Positions 7,980-15,841 of a stretch of 64,000 bases of DNA are shown in pieces. Position numbers and translations under genes: made by a program. Each line of letters starts with the position of its first letter. Within the stretch, counting starts at the first letter, position 1. The stretch covers positions 62,001 through 126,000 of the forward strand of contig CAZAZF010000003.1 of the NCBI GenBank assembly GCA_964489555.1. The letters are read 5' to 3'. Below the pieces are notes generated by a model. The model was given only the letters and a program-made list of their open reading frames with translations, was not told the origin of the DNA and did no database searches. The stretch comes from JAAZGD01 sp964489555 (GTDB taxonomy: Bacteria; Bacillota; Clostridia; Peptostreptococcales; Anaerovoracaceae).

Positions 7980-9688
7980 TTCTCGTCAGGCAAGACGGGG
8001 TCTACATATATGGTTTGCTGGTGAGTGAAAATTACCATGCCCGGTTTTGCGCCATTGGGTTTTTTCACATATCGGAGGGGCACATAGTCCACCGGCACAT
8101 TTCCCGATTGTCGTCCTTTGCTATGGTAAGCAGCGATGGCGGCTGTTTCCTGGATTTCTTCTGCTGTGGGAACTCCTTGGTTAGGGCGGAGAATTACATG
8201 GGATCCGGGAAAGTCCTTGGCATGAAACCAGTAATCTCCCGGTTTGGCTTCCCGGAAGGTTAAGATATCATTTTCTTTGTTGTTTCGACCTACTAGGACC
8301 TTGGCGCCATTCCTTAGTATGTAGTGAAGATAGGAAGGCTTGCCTTTTCGTGATTCCTGGGATGCCTTGCTTTTGCGAATGAAACCATTTTCTCTTAGCT
8401 CCTTCCGGATGTCTTCCAACACATCCAATTGGTCTGCCATTTCCAGAAAGCTTTCTACCGAGGTCAAGTATTCCAGGTCTTTTTCTGTTTCCGTCAGCTG
8501 TAGCATTTTTTCCTTGTAGGAGCCTTTTAGTTTTCCGTATTTTTTATAATACTGCTGGGCATTTTTTGCTGGGGAAATTTTGGGGTCCAGAGGGATGGTG
8601 ATGGGAGTTTGGTTATAATAATTTTCCAGGGTGGCAGAAGCAGCCCCGGCAGGAATTCCATGTATTTGTGCCGTAATCAATTCTCCGTACAATCTGAATT
8701 CATCTGCCTGCTTGGCTCGCTCCATGTCCTCCAGTAGTCGTTGTTTTTTCAAATATAGACGTTCCATGGAAGTGCGAACGGATTTATTCAAATCCATGGC
8801 CTTTTGTTTCAGACGATTGCTGGCATCCTTATGAAGATGATAATATTCCAGGGCTTGGCTTGTGGACGCGAAGGGAATGGCGGTTCCCAGATGCTGGTAC
8901 AAGGTTAAGGGGATGACGTGGTAATCCAAAGGAGTCTGATCCTTGTTCAAATATACGGTGGGATGGTATTGATGGAATTTCAGATCATTTTGTATTTCAA
9001 CAAGCAGATGTTGCAAGGTTTCCCTGCTGATACCACCATGCTCCTCCAATCGAAATGCGATTTCTCTGCACAGAAGTGGAGAAAAACCTTCCAGGTATGT
9101 AAGGAGACCTTTTTCAATCCCCCCGGGATAGGAGTAGATGGTGTTGGTTAATTCCTGAGAGAGTCGCTCTATGGGTGTTTTCTCCTGAGAGGGAGGGAAC
9201 ACATAGGATTTTCCGGGTAGAATCTGGCGCTCTCGGCTTACGTCGATGGATACTCGTTTGATGGCATCTAAAATTTGATGGGATTCACTGTCCGTAAGAA
9301 TGATATTGCTGTGCTTTCCCATTATTTCTATGGTAAGGGTTTTTCGGACAGAGTATCCCAATTCATTAGCGCTTTCCAACTCCATTTGAATGATGCGATC
9401 TCGTCCTACCTGTTTCACATCAAGGACGCGGCTGCCCGTCAGGTGCTTTCGGAGAAACATACAAAAAGAATAGGGAACCGACGGGTTCTCCGGTTGTTTT
9501 TCGATGAGATGGATTCGTGGATGGCTGGAGTTGGCAGACAACAGCAAAAAAACCTTTCCGGTGCGAGTCTTCATGTGAAAGGTAAGTTGGTCTGGTTCCG
9601 GCTGATATATTTTTTCAATTCGTGCCTGAATGAGCAGATTCCTTAGCTCTTGGGTGACAGCAGAGGCCACCATTCCGTCAAATGCCAT
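7976..9688 (-). CDS. rqcH: Ribosome quality control protein RqcH (NFACT family)
   Basis: Binds stalled 50S-peptidyl-tRNA complexes and recruits tRNA-Ala to add alanine tails that mark the nascent chain for degradation; older annotations call it fibronectin-binding protein. 570 residues. The NFACT-N domain starts MAFDGMVASAVTQEL and has the D97-R98 pair known to be required for tailing in Bacillus; coiled coils lie near residues 350-450; the NFACT-R domain includes DYWFHAKDFPGSHV. I chose ATG 9688, matching the family start, with AAGAAGG upstream; the frame stays open further upstream without family similarity. Divergent from yicC. Confidence 0.93.
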   Translation of the reverse strand: MAFDGMVASAVTQELRNLLIQARIEKIYQPEPDQLTFHMKTRTGKVFLLLSANSSHPRIHLIEKQPENPSVPYSFCMFLRKHLTGSRVLDVKQVGRDRIIQMELESANELGYSVRKTLTIEIMGKHSNIILTDSESHQILDAIKRVSIDVSRERQILPGKSYVFPPSQEKTPIERLSQELTNTIYSYPGGIEKGLLTYLEGFSPLLCREIAFRLEEHGGISRETLQHLLVEIQNDLKFHQYHPTVYLNKDQTPLDYHVIPLTLYQHLGTAIPFASTSQALEYYHLHKDASNRLKQKAMDLNKSVRTSMERLYLKKQRLLEDMERAKQADEFRLYGELITAQIHGIPAGAASATLENYYNQTPITIPLDPKISPAKNAQQYYKKYGKLKGSYKEKMLQLTETEKDLEYLTSVESFLEMADQLDVLEDIRKELRENGFIRKSKASQESRKGKPSYLHYILRNGAKVLVGRNNKENDILTFREAKPGDYWFHAKDFPGSHVILRPNQGVPTAEEIQETAAIAAYHSKGRQSGNVPVDYVPLRYVKKPNGAKPGMVIFTHQQTIYVDPVLPDEK

Positions 9689-9708
9689 TTGTAAAACCAT
9701 CCTTCTTC

Positions 9709-9737
9709 TTGTATACTTAATCATGTTATCATATATT
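9709..9737 (+). promoter_or_regulatory. Putative promoter of yicC-gmk-rpoZ
   Basis: TTGTAT and TATATT separated by 17 bases in the 72-base divergent gap between rqcH and yicC. AT-rich sequence and a GGAG ribosome-binding site follow. The rqcH promoter must overlap the same gap on the minus strand, but no clear one is seen. Confidence 0.5.
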
Positions 9738-9760
9738 TTAGAATAATAGGAGAAAATAGG

Positions 9761-10645
9761 ATGATAAAAAGCATGACGGGGTTTGGACGAGGAGAGCATT
9801 CGGATGGGAAACGCAACATGATTTGTGAGATTCGTGCAGTGAATCATCGCTATAGCGACATTGCGGTGAAAATGCCCAGAAAGTACTCCTTTTCTGAAGA
9901 ACGAATCAAAAGAGTAGTAAAAGAAACCGTTCGTCGAGGGAAGGTGGAAGTTTCCTTGCAGGTTGAGAATCTTACGGAGAATGACAACAACATCAGACTA
10001 AATACCATGGTGGCAAGGCAGTATTACGAAAACCTTGTGCAATTAAAAGAGGAATTGGGGTTAAAAGAATCGCCGACCTTATCTTTGATGGCTTCGTTGC
10101 CGGATGTGATGAAAGTCGTGGCGGATGTAGAAGATGAAGAAGAGTTGACTTCGCAAATTTTGATTCCGGTGAAACTGGCCTGTGAAAAGTTGGATGAAAT
10201 GCGAAGGCAAGAAGGTGAAAAACTGGCGGAAGATTTGATGATGCGAGGGCAAACCATTCGTGAGTTGGCCCGGGAGATCGATGAAATGGCCCCCAAGGTG
10301 GTAAAAGAATATGTGGAGAAAATGAAAGAACGAATCAAAGAACTCTTGGGAAATGAAGGAAACATTTCGGAGGAAAGAATTCTAACGGAAGCGGCTATTT
10401 TTGCGGATAAATCAAACATTACAGAGGAGTTGGTTCGTTTGGATAGCCATATGATACAGTTGGTGCGAATTATTGGAGAGACGGGAGATCCAGATGGAAA
10501 AAGATTGGACTTTCTCGTACAGGAAATGAATCGAGAGGCTAACACCATTGGATCTAAGGCCAATCATATTGATATTACTAATAAAATGCTTATGATTAAA
10601 TCGGAAATTGAAAAGATTCGAGAACAAGTACAGAATGTGGAATGA
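9761..10645 (+). CDS. yicC: YicC/YloC-family endoribonuclease
   Basis: 294-residue member of the YicC family (YicC-N plus DUF1732). Family members are RNA endonucleases implicated in small-RNA and mRNA decay. The start MIKSMTGFGRGE and the AVNHRYSDI motif are diagnostic, and the C-terminus contains GKRLDFLVQEMNREANTIGSKA, also a family hallmark. In Bacillus yloC is followed by remA then gmk; here gmk follows directly and remA is missing. A perfect 14-base duplication begins in its stop codon region. Confidence 0.93.
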   Translation: MIKSMTGFGRGEHSDGKRNMICEIRAVNHRYSDIAVKMPRKYSFSEERIKRVVKETVRRGKVEVSLQVENLTENDNNIRLNTMVARQYYENLVQLKEELGLKESPTLSLMASLPDVMKVVADVEDEEELTSQILIPVKLACEKLDEMRRQEGEKLAEDLMMRGQTIRELAREIDEMAPKVVKEYVEKMKERIKELLGNEGNISEERILTEAAIFADKSNITEELVRLDSHMIQLVRIIGETGDPDGKRLDFLVQEMNREANTIGSKANHIDITNKMLMIKSEIEKIREQVQNVE

Positions 10646-10669
10646 TGGGGGAGAAATGATGGGGGAGAA
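10642..10669 (+). repeat. Perfect 14-bp tandem duplication after yicC
   Basis: The 14-mer ATGATGGGGGAGAA occurs twice head to tail (10642-10655 and 10656-10669). The first copy contains the yicC stop codon; each copy carries a purine-rich GGGGGAG. It lies just upstream of a promoter-like sequence for gmk. Confidence 0.95.
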
Positions 10670-10673
10670 AGAG

Positions 10674-10702
10674 TTGCTAGACCATTGGAATTATGATAAA
10701 AT
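10674..10702 (+). promoter_or_regulatory. Putative internal promoter before gmk
   Basis: TTGCTA and TAAAAT with a 17-base spacer, 34 bases before the gmk start. It would let gmk-rpoZ be expressed apart from yicC. Confidence 0.4.
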
Positions 10703-10735
10703 ACGAAAATATGCAAAGAAGTGGTAGGAGTTGAT

Positions 10736-11344
10736 ATGCGCAAAGGACAGCTGTTTGTGATATCCGGGCCTTCGGGAACCGGGAAAGGAACCATCTGTCG
10801 GGAATTGGTGAAGGATTCCAATGTGGTTTTTTCGGTGTCTATGACCACTCGGAACCCAAGACCCGGGGAAAAAGACGGGGTGGATTACCATTTTGTCACC
10901 AAGGAGGAGTTTAAAAAGGCTATTCAAGAAGGGGAACTTTTGGAATATGCTACAAACTTTGAAAACAGCTATGGAACCCCTCGAAAATTCGTCCTGGATG
11001 CCATTGAGGAAGGAAAAGATGTTCTTTTGGATATTGATATCAAGGGAGCACTCAGCGTGCGGCAGGCTTACCCAAAGGGTATTTTCATCTTCATTTTACC
11101 TCCTTCCATGGGAGAGCTTCGGAAGCGGATTACAGGTAGGGGATCGGAAGAACCGGAAGCCATCCATGTTCGATTGGCAGGAGCTTTGAGGGAGGTTTCC
11201 TACATTGACAAATACGATTACTGCGTGGTGAACGACCAGTTGAAAGAAGCAGTTAATCGAGTAAAAGCAATTATGATTGCAGAACATTCCAGAGTTTCTG
11301 CAGACATTTATCAATTAATCGAGGAGTATAAGGAGGAAATTTAA
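10736..11344 (+). CDS. gmk: Guanylate kinase
   Basis: Phosphorylates GMP to GDP with ATP in purine nucleotide synthesis. 202 residues. The P-loop GPSGTGKG is at residues 11-18, and the GMP-binding stretch SMTTRNPRPGE and DGVDYHFV follow. ATG 10736 has TAGGAG about 5 bases upstream; the upstream in-frame GTG at 10721 would put extra residues before the usual MRKGQLFVISGPSG start. The rpoZ start follows the stop codon directly. Confidence 0.96.
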   Translation: MRKGQLFVISGPSGTGKGTICRELVKDSNVVFSVSMTTRNPRPGEKDGVDYHFVTKEEFKKAIQEGELLEYATNFENSYGTPRKFVLDAIEEGKDVLLDIDIKGALSVRQAYPKGIFIFILPPSMGELRKRITGRGSEEPEAIHVRLAGALREVSYIDKYDYCVVNDQLKEAVNRVKAIMIAEHSRVSADIYQLIEEYKEEI

Positions 11345-11536
11345 ATGTTGTACCCAGCCATCAATGAGCTTCGGAAAAAAACGGATTCCAGGTATACTCT
11401 TGTAATCCTGGCGGCCAAGCGGGCTCGAGATATTACCAACGGGAAGCCCAAGCTTACTCAGTGTGATGTAGATAAACCGGTTTCCATTGCAGCCAACGAG
11501 ATTTCAGAGGATCTAATTACCTATAAAAGAGGCTAG
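11345..11536 (+). CDS. rpoZ: RNA polymerase omega subunit
   Basis: Small accessory RNA polymerase subunit that helps beta-prime folding. 63 residues, with the core SRYTLVILAAKRARDI and the end of conserved region KPVSIAANEI. Starts immediately after the gmk stop, with AGGAGG-like sequence inside gmk. The usual order gmk-rpoZ is kept, but coaBC, priA, def and fmt, which follow in many Firmicutes, are absent. A terminator follows. Confidence 0.94.
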   Translation: MLYPAINELRKKTDSRYTLVILAAKRARDITNGKPKLTQCDVDKPVSIAANEISEDLITYKRG

Positions 11537-11570
11537 AGAAAAAAGCCGGATGAAAAACACAACCGGATAA

Positions 11571-11601
11571 AAAAACCGTTGCAATGGCAGCGGTTTTATT
11601 A
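11571..11601 (+). terminator. Intrinsic terminator of yicC-gmk-rpoZ
   Basis: Stem AAAACCGTTGC / GCAGCGGTTTT (one G-T pair) with an AATG loop, followed by ATTATA. The -35 of the next promoter lies within the stem. Confidence 0.75.
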
Positions 11602-11607
11602 TACAAT
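11579..11607 (+). promoter_or_regulatory. Promoter of rpsB-tsf, overlapping the rpoZ terminator
   Basis: TTGCAA (11579-11584) and TACAAT (11602-11607) with a 17-base spacer. The -35 box and most of the spacer are the terminator hairpin of the previous operon, a compact arrangement. A start near 11614 leaves a leader of about 120 bases before rpsB. Confidence 0.6.
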
Positions 11608-11666
11608 ATCAGACGGCCCTTAAGAAGTTTTCTTCTAGGAGGGGATTTGATTATTTTCAGTACACA

Positions 11667-11706
11667 CACCGAGCACTTGGTTTGTAATCGAGTCCTATGT
11701 TCGGTG
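11667..11706 (+). ncRNA. Structured rpsB leader element with a tRNA-like hairpin
   Basis: Within the 5' untranslated region of rpsB. An outer stem CACCGA / TCGGTG (11667-11672 with 11701-11706) encloses a second stem CTTGG / TCGAG (11676-11680 with 11688-11692) capped by the 7-base loop TTTGTAA. Stem length, loop size and loop sequence match a tRNA anticodon arm reading UGU (threonine), and GAGCA precedes it as in the D-arm end of a tRNA. It is not a full tRNA gene. A ribosomal-protein autoregulatory leader or a decayed tRNA are the two readings; both are inference. Confidence 0.45.
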
Positions 11707-11733
11707 GAGGAGTAAAACCAAGGAGGAATTAAA

Positions 11734-12537
11734 ATGGCAGTAGTATCTATGAAACAGTTGTTGGAAGCAGGTGTCCATTTCGGGCATCAGACCAGAAGAT
11801 GGAATCCGAAAATGGCCCCGTATATTTTTACGGAGCGAAACGGAATTTACATCATTGATTTGCAAAAAACCGTAAAGAAAATCGAAGAAGCTTATGACTT
11901 TGTTCGTAGTGTGGCGGAAAGCGGGCGTCCTGTTCTTTTTGTGGGAACGAAAAAGCAAGCTCAATCTGCGATATCGGATGAAGCAAGGCGTTGCGGCATG
12001 TTTTTCGTAAATGAACGATGGCTTGGTGGAATGTTGACTAATTACAAGACCATCAGTGGTCGAATCGGCCGACTGAATGAAATTAAGGCTATGGAGACCG
12101 ATGGGACTTTCGATAAATTGTCAAAAAAAGAAGTAAGCAAGCTTCGCCTGGAGTTAGAACGGTTGGAAAAATTTCTGGGGGGCTTTAAAGATATGAAGGG
12201 AATGCCGGGAGCTATTTTTGTGGTAGATCCGAAAAAAGAAAGAATTGCCGTAAAGGAAGCTCGGATTTTGGGCATTCCGGTGGTTGGAATCGCTGATACC
12301 AACTGCGACCCGGATGATTTGGACTATGTGATTCCGGCAAATGACGATGCCATTCGTGCCGTCAAATTGATTGCTTCTTGTATGGCAAATGCGGTAATTG
12401 AAGCCAATCAAGGTGAAAGCTATGACGAGACTCCCGTAGAGGAAGAAGTTGTAGAAGCAGAGGATAAAACGGAAGAAGCGGCGCCGGAAGTTTTGGAAGA
12501 AACTGAAGAAGTGAAAGAAGAATCGGAGGCAGAATAA
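11734..12537 (+). CDS. rpsB: 30S ribosomal protein S2
   Basis: Late-binding 30S protein on the cytoplasmic side of the head-body junction. 267 residues, slightly longer than usual because of an acidic tail from about residue 230 (EEEVVEAEDKTEEAA and on). Core motifs: LLEAGVHFGHQTRRWNPKM, FVNERWLGGMLTNY and GIPVVGIADTNCDPD. AGGAGG lies just before the ATG. tsf starts at the base after the stop. Confidence 0.98.
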   Translation: MAVVSMKQLLEAGVHFGHQTRRWNPKMAPYIFTERNGIYIIDLQKTVKKIEEAYDFVRSVAESGRPVLFVGTKKQAQSAISDEARRCGMFFVNERWLGGMLTNYKTISGRIGRLNEIKAMETDGTFDKLSKKEVSKLRLELERLEKFLGGFKDMKGMPGAIFVVDPKKERIAVKEARILGIPVVGIADTNCDPDDLDYVIPANDDAIRAVKLIASCMANAVIEANQGESYDETPVEEEVVEAEDKTEEAAPEVLEETEEVKEESEAE

Positions 12538-13449
12538 ATGGCAATTACAGCACAAATGGTAAAAGAGTTAAGAGAACAGACGGGTGCCGGTATGATGGAT
12601 TGTAAAAATGTACTGGTTGAAGCCGATGGAGATATGGAGAAAGCCGTAGAGCTGTTGCGGGAAAAAGGCATTGCCAAAGCAGCGAAAAAAGCGGATCGTG
12701 TAGCGTCTGAGGGTCTGGTGCGAATTGCATTTTCCGAAGACGGATCAAAGGGTGCCATTGTGGAAGTAAATTCTGAAACGGATTTTGTGGCAAAAAATCA
12801 AGAATTTATCGATTTTGTGGATGGGTTGGCTTGGAAAGTGCTGGACTGGGTTGATGAAAACCCGGAAAGTTTTTTGGCTATGGATTTGGATGGAGAGTCG
12901 ATTCAGACAGTTCTTCAAGGAAAGATTGCAAAGATTGGCGAAAATATGAACATTCGAAGGTTTCGCCGTGAATCTGAAGAAGGCTGCAAATATGTAGGGT
13001 ATCTTCATAGTAACGGAAAAATCGGCGTGGTAGTGGGCCTTAAGACGGAAGCCAATTTGGATGAGGTCAGTGTGATGGGAAGAGATGTAGCCATGCAAGT
13101 GGCTTCAATGAATCCTCTTTTTGTGGATGAAAGCAAAGTGGACCCGGAATACATTGAGAATGAAAAAAAAGTTATGAGGCAGCAAGTGCTGAATGAAGGC
13201 AAAAAGCCGGAGATGGTGGAAAAAATTGTGGAAGGCAAAATCAAAAAAGAAGTAAAGGAAATCTGTTTGTTGCAGCAAAAATTTGTGAAGAACGGTGAAC
13301 AAACGGTGGCTCAATATGTAGAAGATACGGCTAAAAGCTTAGGGAAAGACATTCAAGTAGTGTCCATGGTTCGCTATGAAGTGGGTGAGGGAATCGAAAA
13401 GAAGGAAGAGTGCTTCCTTGAGGAAGTGATGAAGCAGATGGGCAACTAA
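12538..13449 (+). CDS. tsf: Translation elongation factor Ts
   Basis: Guanine-nucleotide exchange factor for EF-Tu. 303 residues. The N-terminal module has VKELREQTGAGMMDCK and the exchange-active TDFVAKN near residue 80; the C-terminal coiled-coil module follows. Cotranscribed with rpsB with no gap and closed by a strong terminator. Confidence 0.98.
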   Translation: MAITAQMVKELREQTGAGMMDCKNVLVEADGDMEKAVELLREKGIAKAAKKADRVASEGLVRIAFSEDGSKGAIVEVNSETDFVAKNQEFIDFVDGLAWKVLDWVDENPESFLAMDLDGESIQTVLQGKIAKIGENMNIRRFRRESEEGCKYVGYLHSNGKIGVVVGLKTEANLDEVSVMGRDVAMQVASMNPLFVDESKVDPEYIENEKKVMRQQVLNEGKKPEMVEKIVEGKIKKEVKEICLLQQKFVKNGEQTVAQYVEDTAKSLGKDIQVVSMVRYEVGEGIEKKEECFLEEVMKQMGN

Positions 13450-13460
13450 TGGAAATGGGA

Positions 13461-13499
13461 GGCACCGAGCTCTTCTCTGGGGAGTTCGGTGCTTTTTTG
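13461..13499 (+). terminator. Intrinsic terminator of rpsB-tsf
   Basis: GCACCGAGCTC pairs with GAGTTCGGTGC (one G-T pair) and is followed by TTTTTTG. The T-run ends about 35 bases before the next gene. Confidence 0.85.
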
Positions 13500-13534
13500 T
13501 ATGAATGAAGGACGATGGAGCAAGGAGAACAAGG

Positions 13535-14362
13535 ATGAGACCTCTTAAACCAGACGAAATACTGGAAGTAGTTATAGAAGCCGGACGGGCCAAGGGAGAA
13601 AATTCCTTTCTCCGGCTGGCTATATTGGGTGTTCTGGCCGGCGCTTTTATTGCTATGGCGGCTGCCGGTTCCAATGTGGCGGCTTTCAATTTGTTGTCAG
13701 AACCGGGTTCATATGGATTGGGAAAAGCTCTGGCCGGGGTGGTGTTTACTACCGGATTGATGTTGGTGGTAGTTGGCGGCGGCGAACTTTTTACAGGAAA
13801 TACACTGATGGTAGCCAGTTTGGCATCGGGTCAAACAACCATTTCCAAAGTATTACGTAATTGGGGAATCGTATATTTCTTTAACATGGTGGGAGCCATG
13901 ATGGTGGCTTATTTTATTGTAGCCTCGGGGAATCTGGATGCGTCTTCCGGTTTGTTGGGTGGTGTGACCATAAAGATTGCCGCGGGCAAAACATCGCTTA
14001 CTTTTATAGAGGGCTTGATTCTTGGAATCTTATGTAACTGGTTGGTGTGTTTGGGAGTTTGGATTGCCTATGGGGCAGATACCATGACGGGAAAGCTTCT
14101 TGGTTGTTTCTTTCCCGTTTGGTTGTTTGTTGCATCCGGGTATGAACATAGTGTAGCGAATATGTACTATATTCCCGCTGGAATTCTAGCGAAAAGTTAC
14201 GAAAGCTATTTAAACCTTTCTGGCGTTTCGATGGAAGGGCTAAGCACCTTGAATTGGCAGGGCTTTCTTTTGGGTAATCTGGTACCCGTCACTTTGGGGA
14301 ACATTATTGGAGGCAGTTTGATGGTGGCCATTGCCTATTTTCTGGCGTATCGAAGGGGATAA
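13535..14362 (+). CDS. Formate/nitrite transporter (FNT) family channel
   Basis: 275-residue pentameric anion channel subunit with six hydrophobic segments. Family marks: GELFTGNTLM (the omega loop of the FocA fold) and GYEHSVANMYYIP, holding the pore-lining histidine. The gene could serve formate, nitrite or hydrosulfide; sequence alone does not decide. ATG 13535 is chosen because AAGGAG lies 7 bases upstream; a frame extension to 13505 overlaps the tsf terminator. It sits alone between tsf and pyrH, which are adjacent in most Firmicutes, so it interrupts a conserved order. Confidence 0.88.
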   Translation: MRPLKPDEILEVVIEAGRAKGENSFLRLAILGVLAGAFIAMAAAGSNVAAFNLLSEPGSYGLGKALAGVVFTTGLMLVVVGGGELFTGNTLMVASLASGQTTISKVLRNWGIVYFFNMVGAMMVAYFIVASGNLDASSGLLGGVTIKIAAGKTSLTFIEGLILGILCNWLVCLGVWIAYGADTMTGKLLGCFFPVWLFVASGYEHSVANMYYIPAGILAKSYESYLNLSGVSMEGLSTLNWQGFLLGNLVPVTLGNIIGGSLMVAIAYFLAYRRG

Positions 14363-14381
14363 CCTGGAGATGTTGGACAAA

Positions 14382-14430
14382 GGATAACCAAGGGAGATTG
14401 GATTATGGATAACCAAGGGAGATTGGATTA
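14382..14430 (+). repeat. Perfect tandem duplication of 24 bp (25-bp period)
   Basis: The block from GGATAACC to TTGGATTA stands at 14382-14405 and again at 14407-14430. It lies 20 bases after the FNT stop and just before the pyrH promoter. No coding function. Confidence 0.95.
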
Positions 14431-14434
14431 TCCA

Positions 14435-14464
14435 TTGTTCCTTAGCCCTTGTATATGGTATAAT
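14435..14464 (+). promoter_or_regulatory. Promoter of the pyrH-frr operon
   Basis: TTGTTC and a perfect TATAAT separated by 18 bases, ending 47 bases before the pyrH ATG. No terminator is obvious between the FNT gene and this promoter. Confidence 0.55.
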
Positions 14465-14511
14465 ACTTGCGGATTGTTTCAAGACAGTTAAGGGAACCAG
14501 AGGAGAAGCAT

Positions 14512-15216
14512 ATGGAGTCAAAATACAAGAGGGTCATCATTAAAATCAGCGGGGAGGCACTGGCGGGAAACAACAAATTCGGACTCAACGAAGAGGTTTT
14601 AGGTAAGGTTGCGCGAGAGATTAAGAAAATCCATGAGATGGGAGTGGAGGTGGCCATTGTAGTAGGCGGTGGAAATTTCTGGAGAGGAAAAACCTCCAAG
14701 AGCATGGATCGAGCCACCGCAGATTATATGGGTATGTTGGCCACGGTCATTAATGCATTGGCTCTGAAGGATGCATTTGAAGCAGCCGGATTGAATGCAC
14801 GAGTTCATACGGCTATTGAAATGAAAGAGGTGGCAGAACCCTACATCCGATTAAGGGCCATTAAACAATTGGAAAACGGAGAAGTGGTTATCTTCGGGGC
14901 GGGAACGGGAAATCCCTTCTTTTCAACGGATACCACTGCAGCCTTGCGGGCAGCGGAAATGGAAGCGGATGTGATTTTGCTGGCAAAGAAGGTGGACGCG
15001 GTGTATTCCAAAGATCCGGAAATCCATCCTGATGCAGTGAAATACGATGCCATAACCCACAAAGAAATATTAGAAAAACATTTGGGGGTGATGGACTCTA
15101 CTGCAGCCAGTCTGTGCATGGATAATAACATACCGGTTCATGTGTTCGGCCTTTCCACAGAAGGGAATATGGTGAAAGCCATTTTAGGAGAACCCATTGG
15201 CACCCTAATCAAGTAG
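14512..15216 (+). CDS. pyrH: Uridylate kinase (UMP kinase)
   Basis: Amino-acid-kinase-fold hexamer that converts UMP to UDP with ATP in pyrimidine synthesis. 234 residues. Motifs: KISGEALAG (phosphate binding), VVGGGNFWRG and GAGTGNPFFSTDTTAALRA. ATG 14512 has AGAGGAG about 6 bases upstream; the frame opens further upstream but through the promoter. First gene of a long unit leading to polC. Confidence 0.97.
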   Translation: MESKYKRVIIKISGEALAGNNKFGLNEEVLGKVAREIKKIHEMGVEVAIVVGGGNFWRGKTSKSMDRATADYMGMLATVINALALKDAFEAAGLNARVHTAIEMKEVAEPYIRLRAIKQLENGEVVIFGAGTGNPFFSTDTTAALRAAEMEADVILLAKKVDAVYSKDPEIHPDAVKYDAITHKEILEKHLGVMDSTAASLCMDNNIPVHVFGLSTEGNMVKAILGEPIGTLIK

Positions 15217-15248
15217 AATGAATCACAGATATAAAAGGAGGGAATCTC

Positions 15249-15806
15249 ATGAGTAAGGATGCAATCAAGCGGACGGAAGAAAAAGCAGAAAAGTGTATCG
15301 TCTTTTTAAAGGAAGAACTAAATACGGTTCGTGCGGGACGGGCTAATCCGGCCTTGTTGGATAAGGTGATGGTGGATTACTATGGGACTCCTACGCCTTT
15401 AAAGAATATCGCCAATGTTTCGGCACCAGATCCTCGGACCCTCCAAATTACACCTTTTGACCCTTCGTCTATCAGTGCGGTAGAGAAAGCCATTCATATG
15501 GCAGAGCTGGGCATTAACCCCAGTAATGACGGAAAAAATGTTCGGCTGGTGATTCCTCAAGTGACGGAAGACCGAAGAAAAGATTTGACCAAGTTGGTAA
15601 AGAAAATGGGAGAAGATGCGAAAGTGGCAGTGCGAAACCTTAGACGGGATGCCAATGATGAGTTGAAGAAACAGGAAAAAGCTGGAGAGCTGACGGAGGA
15701 CGATTTGAAGCATGACATGGAGGATGTCCAAAAGCTAACGGATAAAAGCATAAAAGACATCGATGACATCGTTGCTGCAAAAGAAAAAGAAATCATGGAG
15801 GTCTGA
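15249..15806 (+). CDS. frr: Ribosome recycling factor
   Basis: Splits post-termination 70S ribosomes together with EF-G. 185 residues, normal length; NTVRAGRANPALLDKVMVDYYG and the three-helix-bundle region RRDANDELKKQEK are typical. AAAGGAGG precedes the start. Its stop codon lies in the loop of an intrinsic terminator that separates it from uppS. Confidence 0.98.
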   Translation: MSKDAIKRTEEKAEKCIVFLKEELNTVRAGRANPALLDKVMVDYYGTPTPLKNIANVSAPDPRTLQITPFDPSSISAVEKAIHMAELGINPSNDGKNVRLVIPQVTEDRRKDLTKLVKKMGEDAKVAVRNLRRDANDELKKQEKAGELTEDDLKHDMEDVQKLTDKSIKDIDDIVAAKEKEIMEV

Positions 15807-15821
15807 TAAAGACCTCTTTTT
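15798..15821 (+). terminator. Terminator hairpin formed across the frr stop codon
   Basis: GAGGTC (15798-15803) pairs with GACCTC (15811-15816); the loop TGATAAA begins with the frr stop codon; TTTTTCT follows. Because a terminating ribosome would cover the hairpin, it may act as partial attenuation between frr and uppS. Confidence 0.7.
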
Positions 15822-15841
15822 CTAAAAAGGGGAAGAGAACT

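Noticed and set aside
11667..11733. A genuine tRNA-Thr(UGU) gene before rpsB
   Set aside because: Only an anticodon-arm-like hairpin and a closing stem are present; D- and T-arms cannot be formed and no CCA end is seen.
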